From: Takakia lepidozioides
Taxonomy: Eukaryota > Streptophyta > Takakiopsida > Takakiales > Takakiaceae
Assembly: GCA_030704615.1 (NCBI GenBank)
Contig: CM060733.1
Span: forward strand, 55,304,001 to 55,368,000
Reading direction: 5' to 3'
DNA length: 64,000 bases
Part shown: piece after piece, positions 34,484-48,480 of the stretch
Layout of the letters: every line of letters begins with the position of its first letter
How positions within the stretch are numbered: position 1 is the first letter of the stretch
Notes under the pieces: model-generated
The model's database searches: none
Told to the model about the DNA's origin: nothing
The model's input: only the letters and a program-made list of their open reading frames with translations
Translations under genes and position numbers: made by a program

Positions 34484-37400
34484 ATGGTAGATCAGCAAAG
34501 TACTGAAACAGGTGACAATACGAGTTCAGGGCATAGCCACGTTTCGACCACCACGAGTTTGGTTGATATCGGCACTACCACCACGTATACCATATGGAGA
34601 GTCGTGGCCAGCACACACGCCCTACGGAACCATGAACAAATACGAAGCAGCCAACTAGTCGTTCATCATGTTAAACTCTGAGATGTACGCCCCAGATGAC
34701 TCCACCGACTGTGACAATGGTGCACCATGAACCATCGATCATAACACGGAGCGAGAACGACGGCGCAATCCAACAGATTGCCAAAAGACGGCGGAAGATA
34801 AGGGAAAAGCCATTAAACCAATTTGCAAGTACTGCGCACACGCCACACATCTAAAAACATACCATTTTCCAAGCCCTAGTTCATCCAAGATGGATGAACG
34901 CAGAACAAGCGGGCCAGGGCAATCATCAACAACTATCATCCCGATCTAGGATGAACCACGAAGAAAACACGAACGAAAGAAAATCAAGCACATCCAGACA
35001 AAGGATGAGCCGCATCCAAAACCGTTACCGGAAGCCAAGTGCTTCTTGGTAAGTGCGGGCCCAACAATTAAAGCTAACTGCGCTTTAAACCCAGAAGGAC
35101 AGCACAACAAAATTACCTCTATGAGAACCTCGAGAGAAGCAAGAGTGGAAGTCCAAAAAGTAGAACCCCTACTTAAACCCAGAAATGATCCCCACACTTC
35201 CTCTTCCGCAAACTGGAAATCGTTGTCTACACAAATTCCAGTGTGCTTCATATTGCTCTTGATACAGGAATTGGTTATCCAATTCCTTACAACAACAGCA
35301 AAACTACGGGAAACGGAAAGCACCAAGCGGAAGACACCAGATCCTTATGCGCATGTGAGTTTCAAAATCAGCCCAACGTTGAGGAAGATTGAGGAAGACG
35401 CAAAAACGCAGGAGACGTTGGACAGTCTTGGCTTGCGTTACTTCATCAACACTTTGGATTGGAACCTCAAACACGACGGTCTGTGCAGGGAGTTCTTGGA
35501 GAATTACAACACCAACGCGAGATGCATGAACGTCCGCGACACACGAATTCTATTGACTGAGAGATACTTGGCGAAAGTGTTTCATCTTTCTAGTCAGGAC
35601 ATCCCAACACACAACAACAAACCACCAAAGTTTGTGATTGCGGACCTGTTCGAGAATCTCAACCAAACCAATCAGGGCTACACATGCAGTCACAACAAAA
35701 ACTCAGGTAATTTTAAGAAGATAGCCCAGTACTTAGTACGTTGCTTTGCCTTAGGCAAAACCACAACTATAGCACCAAGGAGCTAATCGACCAGGTGTTG
35801 ATTTGCCTCAACGGACAACTCGTGAATTGGGCAGGCTTTTTGTTAAAAAAGCTGATTCAAGAATTAACCCGACTGACGAAGAAGAAGAACAAGATAACAG
35901 TAACCATGGTGACCGCCCTACTGCTGCAAATGATCCGACATATGGTGCATTTGACACTAGAAGAACAGAACGCTTTGGAAATCATGCAACGAGTAGAAAC
36001 ATTGGAAGCTCGAGACAACCGGAGGGCAGGAGGAAGAAGAACAACCATTGCAGGAGGAGGGCGGACTTACAAAGAGGGCCCGAATAGATAAAGGAACGAC
36101 CAGCGCAATGGCAGAGGAATTATTCAATTCCACGGCAAATTCTACACTGCAGAGAGAAGGAGAGAATCAGCAGCAGGAGAATTCCATACTACAAGGGGAA
36201 GGGAATGAGCAACAAGCCAATAAGCAGCCCCGATGGACACTACACCTGCCAACACGGAGGTCCAGCAGGCAGCATCTGCAGTACTCACACATCAGACAAA
36301 CGAGGTACAAGCCATAGCTGCTCAGCCACAACAAGATAATAATTCCAACTTGGAATTATTACTCTCATAGCAGGTCCTGGATACAATAGCACGAGACACG
36401 GGTTTGGAGGAAATGCCACCGAATGCAATTCTCCAGGCACTGCAAGCTTTGAGCCAAGTGACAGTCTACATGGACAAAGCCAAGGATTACATAAACCCAG
36501 AGAACTTGACCATGATCATGGACCACCTCAAAGAAAAGCACCGTAACCATGAGGCTACAATTATGGCCTTGGAAGATCAACAAACTGCTATGCTTCGCCA
36601 GTACAACACCATGATAGAACGCCAAGATGAATGGGAACAGAAGTGGCAAAGGCAGAAGGAGGAGACACAACATGTCCAAGCCGACCTCAACGCGGAAAGA
36701 GAACAATCCCGAACCACAAAGGCAGAGGTGGAGACACTCAAAGAACAGCTACAGGCTGCTAGCAAACAACACTGTGCTGCTGAGGAAGAGAGAAAACACC
36801 GAGAGCAGGCTATTCACAGCCAATACAGAGAGAGACATTGCCATAGGCAATGAACAAGAATGGAAGCAGCAGCTGGAGAAGCTGACACTTCAAGTAGAGC
36901 CCTAGATGCAGCAGCTGCAGCCCTGGCTCGAGCATAGATAAATGAAAGGAGTGCCCTTGAAATAAAGAAACTCAACAGGGCAATGATACAGAAAATGAAA
37001 ACTCAATTGGCAAAATTGGTGACAGACATTCTTCTGCCACTAATTATTCCCGAACAAGAGGAGCAAAACCATGAACAAGAAGCACCGATACAATCAACAA
37101 CAACAACACTAGTACAAACACCACCAACAACACAACCACCACAGCTTCAACAGACACTGGTACATGCCACATCAGGGCCATCCACCCAGGAGGTAAACCC
37201 CATGGTGGTGTCAACTTCATTAGCAGTGGATGATTTCCAAATCATGCCATGCAAGCAGGATGGGGAGTGACTAAAGTATTTCGAGGAATACTTTAAGATG
37301 ATGGTAGTCCCAGCCCACCAAATCCCAGAAATGGTAGAAAATGTATTCAAGATCTTAACCCCCTGCAAATCATTAGGCCAATTGCATTTGCTCAATCAAA

Positions 37401-37510
37401 CTCTCATACCTTTGAGATACATGATGAGGCCACTGGGCAAGGAGGAAACATTGTCAGGGGCAGTAGAATTATAGCGCCAAGCTCCTCTGGAATACACAGG
37501 TGGGCAGTGG
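34484..37510 (+). pseudogene. Gag-like retroelement region with plant transposon domain
   Basis: Plus-strand frames in series (34484, 35046-35786, 35741-36091, 36404-36853, 36983-37270, up to about 37500). The 35046-35786 part holds VSFKISPTLRKIEED, LGLRYFINTLDW, NARCMNVRDTRILLTERYLAKVFHLS. This fits the domain found near the N-terminus of many plant retroelement polyproteins (often named putative plant transposon protein). Then come a coiled coil (36404-36860), a Gln/Thr/Pro linker and a gag-like helix (YFEEYFKMMVVPAHQIPEMVENVF, about 37275-37350). Several frameshifts break it, and no pol follows; a palindrome array begins about 300 bp downstream. Confidence 0.55.
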
Positions 37511-37779
37511 GACAGTTGAAGATCAACCCAACCCCAGCAGTGGATATGGTAATGGGCTGCCCAAGCTTTTGTATTGGCAGCTACTTGTATCCCGGTTATC
37601 AGCGTCCCGTTCGTCCATCAGCATCAGGTCACATCAGACTTGACGGTCACGGGACCTCCGTCACGTCAGGTTCGGGGAATATTTTGGTAAAAATAGTACC
37701 AGGTAAAATACTGCCACTTAAGCAGCCACGTCGCCGACACGGTGGCGGTGACAAATACATTTTAAAAAATAACAAAATG

Positions 37780-38560
37780 AACGCAACCGCCAATTATGGC
37801 GGTCGCACTGACGGTCGCTTTATTTTTTGAATTAAAAAAAGAAATAACGACCGCTATCTTGGCGGTCGCTTCAATTTATTTAAAAAAAAAAAACAAGATT
37901 GGCGGTCGCACAATTTTGTAAATATGTACAGAACAAGCGACCGCCATATGGCGGTCGGATAATTTCAAAAAAAAAAAAAAAAACGAGCGACTGCCATATG
38001 GCGGTCCGATAATTTAAAAAAAAAAAAAAAAAAAGCAGCGACCGCCATTGGGCGGTCACTTAATTTAAAAAATATATAGAAAAACAAACAACCGCCATAT
38101 GGCGGTCGGTAAATTTAAAATTATATTAAAAAAACAAGCGACATATGAAAATCAAAGTGACCGCCACACCGGTGGTCGCTTGTTTTAAAACAATACAATA
38201 TTTGCGACCACCAAAGCGGCGGTCGCATCAATTTTAAAATATATATTAAGTTTAAGCGACTGCCAGCCTGGAGGTCGCTTAAACTTGAAAATATAAAGAT
38301 TAAAAGCGACCGCCTTACTGGCGGTCGCGTTTATTTTTAAATATTAAAAATAAAAGCGACCGCCATATCGGCAGTCGCATGAAATAAAACAATAGCGACC
38401 GCCATACGGGCGGTCGCTTAAATTTAAAAATATACAAACTAGAAGTTACCGCACTATTGCACAAAATGAAAGGAAATAAAAGCGATTGGAGTAGTGGCGG
38501 TCGTTTGTTTTTCATAAAAAAATAAAAATAGCGACCGTAGTATTAGCGGTCGCTTAATTT
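37780..38560. repeat. Fourth palindrome array (ACCGCCAT..ATGGCGGT)
   Basis: About 15 imperfect palindromes with half-site AGCGACCGCCAT followed by its reverse complement (for example about 37934, 37983, 38085, 38307, 38355, 38393), period about 50-60 bp, separated by A/T-rich spacers of TTTAAAAA type. No ORF explains it. It resembles the MULE arrays in design but has an unrelated sequence and an AT core. Confidence 0.85.
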
Positions 38561-38959
38561 CAAAATTATAACAAATATGGTTGTACAGCCTTTTTCGGGT
38601 GGGCGCTATTGGTTCGTCATTTATTCATTTCACTTTCATTTCACTTTCATCATTCTTGGATCATATATCATGGTGGAGGGTCACCATGCTCCTCACTTCT
38701 TTTGGCGCAAACACTTGAGGTTGCTTTTGATGTTCTCTTCCATTGAACGAGAGTGTAGCCCAAGAAGAGGGTGCGCACCTTTTGCCGTTGTGGCTTCCAC
38801 CAAAGTCACTTCAGCAGATTGTGTATAAGCTCAACACTACAACCCACATCGACCCACTTGGGTTGCTGACAGGTGTAGAAGTGTTGGGCTATCGCATTGC
38901 ACTCTACATTCACAACACGTTCATTTATAGGTGACTGTTTTTTTGTTGCTTATATCGCT

Positions 38960-41100
38960 AGGGCCCAGGGGAGTGGATATTGGGTGAAGATGAGGGAGGA
39001 ATTGAGCCCTTGGTATACGACAATCCCGAACACTGTCAGTGCTACTGGTAGTATTGAGTGCAACCTATGTGGATTAAAGTTTTCTTATCGTAATGATCGG
39101 TTGCTCGCTCACCTCGGCTTTAAAGGTGTGAAGAGTGTTGGGGTGGGTTTATGCCCTAAAACATCTATGGGGGTAGAAAGCCACTTTGCCCAGTGTGGAG
39201 GCAATATTCCAATGTCTTTGGATCTGGACATGACCTCTGAGCAGAACACTCCATCTTCCCGTCAGGATGCCCCGATTAGTACCCAGAGCGACTCTTGTGA
39301 GGCTTCGGGTGTCCTTGGACAAGTGGGTTATGCCGGAGCAACACCCGTTTCAACACCCGTTTCAACACCTCTTTGTACCCTACACTTCAACGGAGTAGAG
39401 GATTACGGCAGCGATCCATGTAGGAAGGTCTTAACTTGTTTGCAAAAAGACAGTTAGATAAAAAATTGGTGCAGTTTTTCTTCGAGACCAACATACCATT
39501 TAATGTGACAAGGCTTCCGGCATTTGTTTCTGCTGTTAGAGCAACCTCGGAGTCCAGATCCACGTACGTGCCTCCGACTTATCATAATCTCCGCACATGA
39601 TTACTAGAAGACGCCATGATCGAGCTTACCCAAAATGTCAACGATAGGACGGGCGAGTGCATCAGAAAATATGGAAGCACTATATGTGCCGATGGTTGGA
39701 GTTCTGTTACAAACAGACCGTTGTTCAATGTCATGCTCGTATGTCCAGCTGGGGAACAATTCTTGGCGGCGAGAAGGAAGATGAACGTTATCAATGCCAA
39801 CTATTGACGGACTTCATCGAACAGGTTGGAAGTGATAGAATCGTGCAAATATGCACAGACAATGCTGCTAACATGAGAAACACTGCAGACATGTTGTTGG
39901 CACGTTATCCCCATATGTACTATCAAGGTTGTGCTGCTCATATCCTTGACCTCATTTTGGAAGATTGAGGAAAAGAACAGTGGGTGAAACAACTTGTCAA
40001 GCGAGCGAAGACTGTTGTGTCGTTCATCCGCACATCCCACATCTCTTTGGCAATATATATGAGGCATGAACCCAAATACAGCCTCCGCGCGCAATCCAGA
40101 TGAAACTCGTTTTGCCACTAACTTCTTGATGGTGGATCGGTTGGTGACGGTGAAGAGCAGTCTGGAACACACCATCATCGATCCTCAATGGGATGCGTAC
40201 ACACGGACATTGCGGGACTTCAAAAAAGCCAAGTCAGTGGGCAAAAGTCGAAAAGTTCGAAATAGCATTCGCAGCGATGATTTCAAGAAGAAATGTGAAA
40301 ACTTTGTTTATATGGTAGAGCCGGTGTTAATCGTCTTGTGGGAGTTTGATGGAAAGCAACCAGTAATGGGCAAGACATGGTTACTAATGCAAAATCTTGA
40401 GAAGCACGTCCAATCCTTGAGGCATCCTCCCTTCTCCTTGGAACCTGAACTTGCGGACAATGTTAAGGATGCATTTTACGACCGTCGTTCGATGGTTCGA
40501 ACGGATTTTCATTATGCGGGGGCTTTGCTCAATCTATTCTTGCTCGACAATACCATGCTCCGAGACGACGCTGCGGAATGCAAATTCCTCTCATACCATG
40601 CTGCAGCATCATCCGTTGCCATCTCACGTAGCAGTCGGCAATTGGTATACACATACACCAATTTGTCAGCCCTCGCGGGATTCAACCTGTTGCGAATCTT
40701 GTTGTGAACAAATGAGTAACTGCTCCAATTACGTTTGCAAGATGAGGCAGAGCACACTTGAGCAAGAATACGCTTCGCAATGGGAGCCAATGTTCTTGCT
40801 CCAGCTCCAATCAGATCCCACCATTCATGTGGCAACATATTGAGCTCTTTTGGATCCGGCATGTCCTCAAAAGGGTCGCGGCAATCTGAGAAGTATTGGT
40901 ACTCGTAGCTCTCTTTGCCATGTTCGGCGGAGCCAGTCGCATGAACACTCGCACGAGGCCGGCCTTGGCATCTGCATCTGAGGTAGATTCGATGAGTGAC
41001 GATACTGAGCCTCAGAGAGAATCATCTCAGAGGGAATCATTTGCCTCCGATAGTGAAGATGGATCCGATGATGCTCCCGAAAATGCGTATGACCCGTGCG
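38960..41100 (+). pseudogene. hAT transposase remnant with inverted C-terminal segment
   Basis: Order on the plus strand: a BED-type finger in 38990-39200 (CNLCGLKFSYRNDRLLAHL then C and H-x-C pairs), a DUF659-like part (39616-39968: ADGWSSVTNRPLFNVML, DFIEQVG, QICTDNAANMRNTADML, GCAAHILDLILED) and the core (40066-40580: RFATNFLMVDRLVTVKSSLE). The dimerisation domain instead reads on the minus strand at about 40920-40610 (EWWDLIGAGARTLAPIAKRIL, SASSCKRNWSSYSFVHNKIRNRLNPARADKLVYVYTN), so about 0.3 kb is inverted. An acidic Ser-rich tail (SDSEDGSDDAPENA, about 41040-41090) is again on the plus strand. Frame breaks occur throughout; inactive. Confidence 0.85.
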
Positions 41101-41104
41101 CGAC

Positions 41105-41123
41105 AATATATATATATATATAT
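41105..41123. repeat. (AT)n microsatellite
   Basis: About nine AT dinucleotides just after the acidic tail of the hAT remnant. Confidence 0.9.
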
Positions 41124-41755
41124 AACCGGATAGGTAACTGCCCGGTATTAGAGAGAAATTCAAGGGCGGAGCTCCGCGGTTTGCGGAAGGAGACCCCAAC
41201 GGTCTCTTCGTCTCTCTCGTTACCTTTCTCTCGTATTTACTATCCTGGTCGGGTCATCTTCATAATAGATTCCAAATGTATTATCTATAACCTCTCCATT
41301 AACAGGCAAATCGCCTCTTTAAACTCTAGATTTTGACGTATCTACATGCCATCCTTTCTCGTTTTGGGCTCTACCCTTTCTTCATCCTTCCTTCTACTAC
41401 TGTTGAACTCAAGTCTCCTTTCATCAACATCATGTATTGCCACCTTTCTAACCCCTCCTTTTGCTTCCCTATCCTCATTTAAGTCTCTCTCTTTTATCGG
41501 CGCTGTCTCTCTTAGACACACTTCGGAGAGCCGCCTTCATTTATGGGGACTGCCACCCTTGTCGACTGAGTTACCACCAAGCTAACACCGCTAAAACCTA
41601 TGCAACTTCCCTCACTCACGCTCTTGCTTCACTGAGTGTTCTTGCAGCCGCCTTGCTTCATTACCTCTGATCTCCTGCGTGGAGCGTTCCTGCGTGGAGA
41701 GTTTTCTTTTCTCTTACTACTGCCTATCTAGCCTCTCTTCTTTCTTATAGATATC

Positions 41756-44048
41756 ATGTTTCCCTCTGGTATCAGTTCTTCTCTACCCAACGACCTTTTA
41801 GGCTCACGCTTCCCCAGGGATCCCACGCTGCCAATGCGAAGAAGACACCAGCCCTCCTCGGGCACAGGCTTCTACATGGCGCATCAGGCCCAGACCAGGC
41901 AGGACCAAGGCAGAGGCCCTGCAAGGGTACCCCATTCTTTCCCCTTCCACCCCCTCTCTCCCCCTCGCCCTCCCCCGTGCTTCCCAAAATAGACCCATTG
42001 GTGATGGAGGGACCTTTATCACCGTCTTCAGAGTTGACTTGGAAATCCCCCAAGACGTGCTGGACAGTGATCTTGGACCCTTGATTCCGGTGGAACTCCA
42101 GGGAGTGGACAACCGAGTTTCTACAATGGAAAAACATGGGATTCTACTGCACTTCCCAGGGCGCAAAGTTAAAAGGGCACATGTCAGAGACTGGGCAATT
42201 CGCCACCTGGGGGGCCTGAAGAGCTTAGACAGCAGTTTTGTCACTACAAGGGTAGAGGTTTTTCTCCATTGTCTTTGAGAATCCTGAAGTTGCAGCTCAA
42301 GCTTTGCTTTTCAACCCTCATACCCAAGGTTTCAATGTGAACATATTTCCCTGGTCTTCTGAATTAGGGAATCGAAATGGAAAGCTTTGGGGCCCCAGGA
42401 TCCTCTCAATTCCATTAATTCCGGATCAATACCTAGGCAATCTACCAGATATCGCCAACCACTTTGGCTCTTACTTGGGGTGTCTGTCAGTATTTGATCC
42501 TCAGATGTGCACAGAGAACTTGCGCAAGGATCCTGCTTGGAAGACAGGTACTATTGCCTCTCGTCTCCATGACTCTGGTTGTCCCAAGATTGTACTGATG
42601 ATGCCTAAGGATGTTGTCCTACCTGCATGTGTGAGGCTCCCTATAGATACGGAAGGTAATTACTACACTATCAAAATCATTGAGGAATCCACATCATCGG
42701 CATGCTTCAACTGCGGTAAGCTGGGACACTTTAAAGCGGACTGCCTATCTGCAAAGCGAAAAAGATCTTCACCAGTACAAACACCGGAGGGCCCCCTCAG
42801 GCCAGTTCTTGACCGTCACCACTCTATCTCGGCATGCTTTCAGTCCCGTCACTGCATTCAGGACACAATGCAAATTAAACCTCCAGGAGCAAATTTCTGT
42901 CGCACTTCCTCTATGGACCCAATGCAAATTGAGGCTAGCTATTGTTACTACCCTCATCCCTCAACAAGAAAGGCTCAGGGGCAATTCTCCGGTACTCCCC
43001 TTCTGGCTTCTACTGAAATACCAACCATTTAGCTTGTTCAACCCACCAAGACTGTTTGGCCATCTAGCATACCAGTTCCTAGAATTATTGCCGGAATTGC
43101 CATCGACCCTATGTTTGCCATATTTGCTTGCGGCTGAATTCCCTTCCAAGCCTGGAATTGAAGGGTTGTTCTGCTTTGCAAGCCAAGGATGCCCCCAAGG
43201 CTGTTTGCATTACCCCCCTCCTTTTCCGCCAAGGTAATCTCCCATCTATACTGGTCACATCAGATGACTTTGAGCTGGTCGAGTCCCTCTGGATTACAGC
43301 GGATGATATTAGGCAATTTTCTCTTTCTTGCTCCACGGATGGCAACCCTGTTACGATGCTAAGGCTGAAAATTCAGAGATTCCTTCGAGCTTTTTTCCCG
43401 CATTACTTATTGTCCACAACAGCAAAGATTACATGGGGAGCGTACCTGGAGGAATACCCAGGCCTAGGTACTAGACCCAACACAAACATTCTAGCTCTCG
43501 TGGAAGAAGCGGAGGTTTATCTATCCGAACCCCCCATTGGAGCGCTATGGCTCTCGGAAGCTGGCCTCTCTACCCCGAGAGGAGGTCATAGGCTTCAAAT
43601 CAGGAACCAAGATACCCTGGTCAATGGATTCCAATTGCTGTTAGCTTGCTCGAGGGCGGAAATTGATGAAGACAATCATAGGATGGAAATCCAGAGAACC
43701 AAAGATCACCTCAATGGAATAAGAGCTCCTACATCAACTCCTACCTCTTCCAACTTGGTGCTGGATTCATCCTCGGAAGAAGCAGCTGCCAATTTTCCAG
43801 ATCCAAAGGCATCCTCAGGAGAAGCTGTGGCCACTCTTCCAGTTCCTGTGACAACAACACTGATGCTGTCCTACTCCCTCCCTCCTGCCTCAACCAACGA
43901 TCACCATGTTTCTTGCCGACCCCTCCCATCTCCTACTCCACAATCTCCAATCCAGGTTCTTGCCTCTCTTATGCCTTGTATTTTCTTTCAAGTTCTTTCA
44001 AGAGACACATGCAGATGTTGGCTTCTCAGTTGCAAGATTAAAAAGTAG
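41756..44048 (+). pseudogene. LINE ORF1 (DUF4283-like, CCHC zinc knuckle)
   Basis: Broken frames from 41756 to 44048. The 42010-43031 part has a DUF4283-like region typical of plant LINE ORF1 (HGILLHFPGRKVKRAHVRDWAIRHLGG; FPWSSELGNRNGKLWGPRILSIPLIPDQYL; ENLRKDPAW). It ends in a zinc knuckle, CFNCGKLGHFKADC (C-x2-C-x4-H-x4-C), near 42710. The 43128-44048 frame is a variable C-terminal part. ORF1 proteins bind LINE RNA. Frame changes occur near 42275 and 43035. Confidence 0.8.
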
Positions 44049-44429
44049 GGTAATCGTCAGGCTAGACCACTTCTCCCATCGCTATCCATACCTTCCTCTA
44101 TCCCTTTAGGATCCATTGCCTTGGATTCAAGAGAAATGCATCCCCTCCTCCAGGCTCTACAAAACGCTGAATTTTTCCCTAACCCAGTTACCTTCGTCTC
44201 CCTTTCTTTACAAGAGGTACCATTCCACCAATTCTACCCAAAAACATCCAGGCCACCTGCAGATATCTTCCATGCTCTCTTTATCCAGATCCTCAAGAAA
44301 TCCCCCAAACCTCCCGTCGGGCATCAATGGGCTAAGTCCCTTCTTCCCGCAGACTGTAGAGTCAGATTTACTTTCCTTCAAAATGGGCCATCAAATGAGA
44401 CCTCCTATCTCGCCCTTCCTCAGCCATCT

Positions 44430-47400
44430 AATGATACTTAACATAACATCGTGGAACATTAATTATGGGACTTGGGGCCGACCCTAACTCCCTCAAGCGC
44501 CTCAAAATCAAATCATGGTTAGGCCCCTACCTCCTAAAAGACTCAATCATTTTCCTGCAAGAACATAAACTAGACCCTACGAAAATAAACTCGCTGTCAG
44601 ACCATTTATGGCCTTTGGCCTCGGCCTTCTGGAAGCCCACCTCTGAAGGAACTAAAGGGGGACAACAATCCTCCTCTCCCCCTCATTGCAAAGCCTTGTC
44701 ACTTCTGAGGCCTGTTGGATACCTGGCAGAACTCAAATGTGTGTCCTCACCCTTCCCAATAACACGGGGACCATTGGACTTCTTAACATTTATGCCCCCA
44801 ACACGGCAGCTGAAAGAAGTGACTTTTGGTCGTTTTTGGATGATCATATATATGCAAGTAGAAAACTCTATAGATAGCTGGATTGTTGTCGGTGATTTTA
44901 ATATGATAGAAAGCCAGGAGGACAGGAGAGGGGCAGGCTCCTTCTCACCTAATTTAGATGAGATGGACAGATGGCTCTCATGCACTCAAAACAATGGTCT
45001 AACCGAAGCGGCCCCCCCCCTCGCAGCAAGGGGATGGCCTCTCCTTCTTGTCTCTCGGCTATCTTGAGTCTGATCTCATTGGTCCACCAATTAATAGCTC
45101 TACCGCAGACAAGTAGGGACAAACAACAGATCTCTCGGGGATCTTTGTATGGCTTGCTTAGACAGAGCATATGTCTCTCTAAACCTCGTTCAATGGGCGG
45201 CAAGAGACATTCAACAGCCAATTCCCCTGGGCTTCGATCACGCACCCATTTCTCTCACAATCACCGTTCCCTCGGTTCAGAAAAGGGGTAGAGGCATATA
45301 CAAGCTTAAAAGTCTTCTTCTTCAACTTCCCTCCTTCAAACAAGAGCTATTGGAATCCTGGTCTCAAGCCGGAAACACCTCTCAGACCCCAACTGACAGA
45401 TTTGTGGCCAAGCTTAGGGCTGTTAATATAGTTAGCCAAAGACTTAGCCAAAACTTGGCCTTGGTCAGGAAGAGGAAAGTCAAGGCTCTCACCAAGTGTC
45501 TCACAGTTTGCCAGAAGAGGTTGGAGTCCTCCCACTGTGACAATCACACATTCCAGACGTACATGCAGGCTATGAACAATATGGATGTACATCACAGAAT
45601 GCAAGAAAGAAAATGGAAGCTTCAGGCGGGGGTCACCTGGTCAACCAAGGGAGAGAAAATGAACAAATATTTCTTTGATAAGATGAAGCTTAGAAGAGCC
45701 TCTCAGTGCATTTTCGAGTTGATTGACCAGACCACATGCCTCTCTGCTTCAACCCCAAAAGCAATGGCAAATCTGTCAGCTGCCCACTTTAGACAGCTCT
45801 TTCAGAGCAACCAAGGCTTCCATCTCCCATCGCCTGCCCAAACACATTGTCTTCATAATACCCCTAGAATTCTGACCCCTCACACTGCTGAGGTCTTGGA
45901 GGGCCAGTTCACAGAAATGGAATTAGAGAACGCCCTCTTCAAGCTTCAAACAACAAATCCCCCGGCATGGATGGGATTCCAGTAGAGTTTTACAAGGCCC
46001 TATGGCCAGAAATATCTGAGGATTTCACGACGATGGCTAACCATCTCTTTGAGAGCGGAGTTATGCCAACATCTATGTCCCAAGGAGTCATCACTCTGCT
46101 TTTTAAAAAAGGAGACAAGACCAATATATCAAACTACCGGCCAATTACTCTGCTGAATGTGGCTTACAAGATAGTGGCAAAGGCTCTAGCTCTGCGCCTT
46201 CAACCACTCCTTCCTTCCATCATTCGCCCCAACCAGCCAGGGTTTGTGAAAGGAAGGTATATCTTAGACAACCTGCTGTTAGCTCAGGAGCTCCCCCATT
46301 TCGCTCACAGAACTAACCAAGCAATAGCCATGCTCCTCCTAGATTTTGAGAAGGCCTTTGATAGAGTTGAGTGGAGCTTTCTACTGGCAGCCTTGTCAAG
46401 GATAGGGTTCCCACAGTCTTTCTGCAAATGGGTTCGGATTCTCCTAACCTCTTCATCAAGCAGAGTCATTCTTAATGGTCAACTTTCAGCCTCCTTCCCC
46501 CTACAAAGATCAGTACGCCAAGGCTATCCTCTTTCTCCATTCCTTTTCCTTGTCGTGGCAGACTCCTTGGGATATATGCTTCAGAATGACACGCTGATCA
46601 AAGGACTCAGGATAACCAACTACATTACCAAGCAAAGGTCCCAAGTCATTGACTCAATGTTTGTCGATGATACCTTTTGATGCTTCAAGCTAACTAGCAA
46701 AACTTGGACTCCACTGAGACAACCCTCAATGCCTTCTGCTCAGCCTCTGGCTTCAAGATCAATTGGGACAAGACCTCTGCCCTGCTAGTGGGTGATATTT
46801 CAGCTTCAGGGCTTGGTGCCTCTCCTAATTGGGGTGCAAACCATGGCCTAAAATGGCTTCGTCCAAGGGACACTACAACCCTCGTGGGCTATACTTTTGG
46901 GATAGACCTCACTGACACTCAGAAATTCAAACCGGTCTTAACCAAGCTCAAGCACAAGCTCTCCTACTGGGGAGGCAAACACCTCTCCATCGCAGGAAGG
47001 GTCATCATTGCCAATCAAATTCTATCCGTGGGGATTTGGTTCTATGCGGCAATTTGGCGTCCCAATTCTTCTCAGATCCAAGAGGTTAGAAGGCTCCTTA
47101 GAAATTATGTATGGGGTGCGGGGAACTCTACTGAGAGTAAGAGACCTTAGGTGGTTTGGAATCAAATTTGTCGCCCAAGAATAAAGGGGGGCTAGGGATC
47201 ATAGACCCAGATACCCAGATCTCCGTTTTGTTGGCCAAATGGATTCCTAGATTCTTGGGGCCAGAAGGGGGTCTATGGAAGTTCCTGGTCTACGACAACA
47301 TCTCTCTCTCCTCCCCTCTGAAGGTCTCCTCTTGGGCACCCTCTCTACGATGGATTGCACATGGTTTCAAGCATAAACCGGTTGGCTCCAATCTCTGGAT

Positions 47401-48480
47401 TAACATTTGGAGGGCCTGGGGCACGTTTCGACAGTTCCTTGTTCAAAAACCACCCTCTTCATTCTACGAGATTCTTCGCCAGCACTTGTTCCTTAATACA
47501 AACAATCCTTCTCCTCAGCAAAAAACCAAGCCAAACGCCGGTCTTCCTGGGACCGTCTCGGGATCTGCCAGATCAACAATATTTGGGTAAATAATGCCTT
47601 TAAGTCACTATGTAAACCATAGGCCCATTGTTGGACAGGCTAGAGCGACCACTGGTTATCAAGACATCATTAGCTCTCTACCTCAACCGTGGATTGAATC
47701 TCTTCAAGTTGGTCCATCTCTTCCCCCCCCCACCTTTTTGGGCACTGGTCATCCTGCAAAATAACCTTACCATTCTTTTTGTCACAGACATCACTCCCAT
47801 CCACCACTCTGTATTTTCATTCAGCATAGACTCTACATCCCTCACTCTTACCCTTCTCTCAATAAACCCATTGAACATACCTCCAGGGCCACTTACCCCT
47901 GTCAGAATATGCGGATGGTCGATTCCAGGCAAACCCCTGGACCCCAAACCAGATCTCCTTACGCCACTGCATCAATGGCTGGACTGCAACACCTTTCTTT
48001 GGATTCTGGGTCGTCCACTGGCTGAGTTGGAGCTTGATCCAATGGAGTGGTCATGGAAGTTTGCTAGGGAGCTTGAGCCCTTCTTCTCCTACACCACAAG
48101 TAAAGGTTACAAAGTCCTCTCCAATTTTCACTGCCTGAAGAATAAGTGGGAAGCCAAATAGGACCACTACGGCTTCAGGAACAAAAACTGGCCAGCCATA
48201 TGGGGCTATGTTTGGATCAAAAGTCGACCAGCAAAAATAGCAGCCTTCCTCTGGTAAGTGGCAAATATGGTGTGCTAAAAGTGGGGGAGTGGTTGCAATT
48301 CCAGGCAGCTCTTTTATGTAAATGTTGTACACACAACATCATGGAATCCCTTGAGCATTGTCTCCTTCAATGTCAAGCGCCAGCCAAGGTTTGGCCTCTG
48401 GTGAGAGTGTTCTACAGATTCTGGAACCCTAGGGTCTTATCCCTCCTGGACATCCTTTTAAATTACAATTAGGGATCTAA
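44430..48480 (+). pseudogene. LINE ORF2 (endonuclease, reverse transcriptase)
   Basis: The APE-type endonuclease begins near 44440 (ILNITSWNIN, SIIFLQEHKLD, WIVVGDFNMIE, with the DFN motif at about 44895). The RT spans about 45900-47150: GIPVEFYKALWPEI, NYRPITLLNVAYKIVAKALA, LLDFEKAFDRVEW, SVRQGYPLSPFLFL and the catalytic block FVDDTF (about 46660-46678), immediately followed by a stop, then SGFKINWDKTSALLVGD. A zinc motif (CKCCTHNIMESLEHCLLQC, about 48320-48375) matches the zf-RVT region of plant LINEs. Stops at 45067, 46678, 47148, 47588 and others make it non-functional. Confidence 0.88.
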
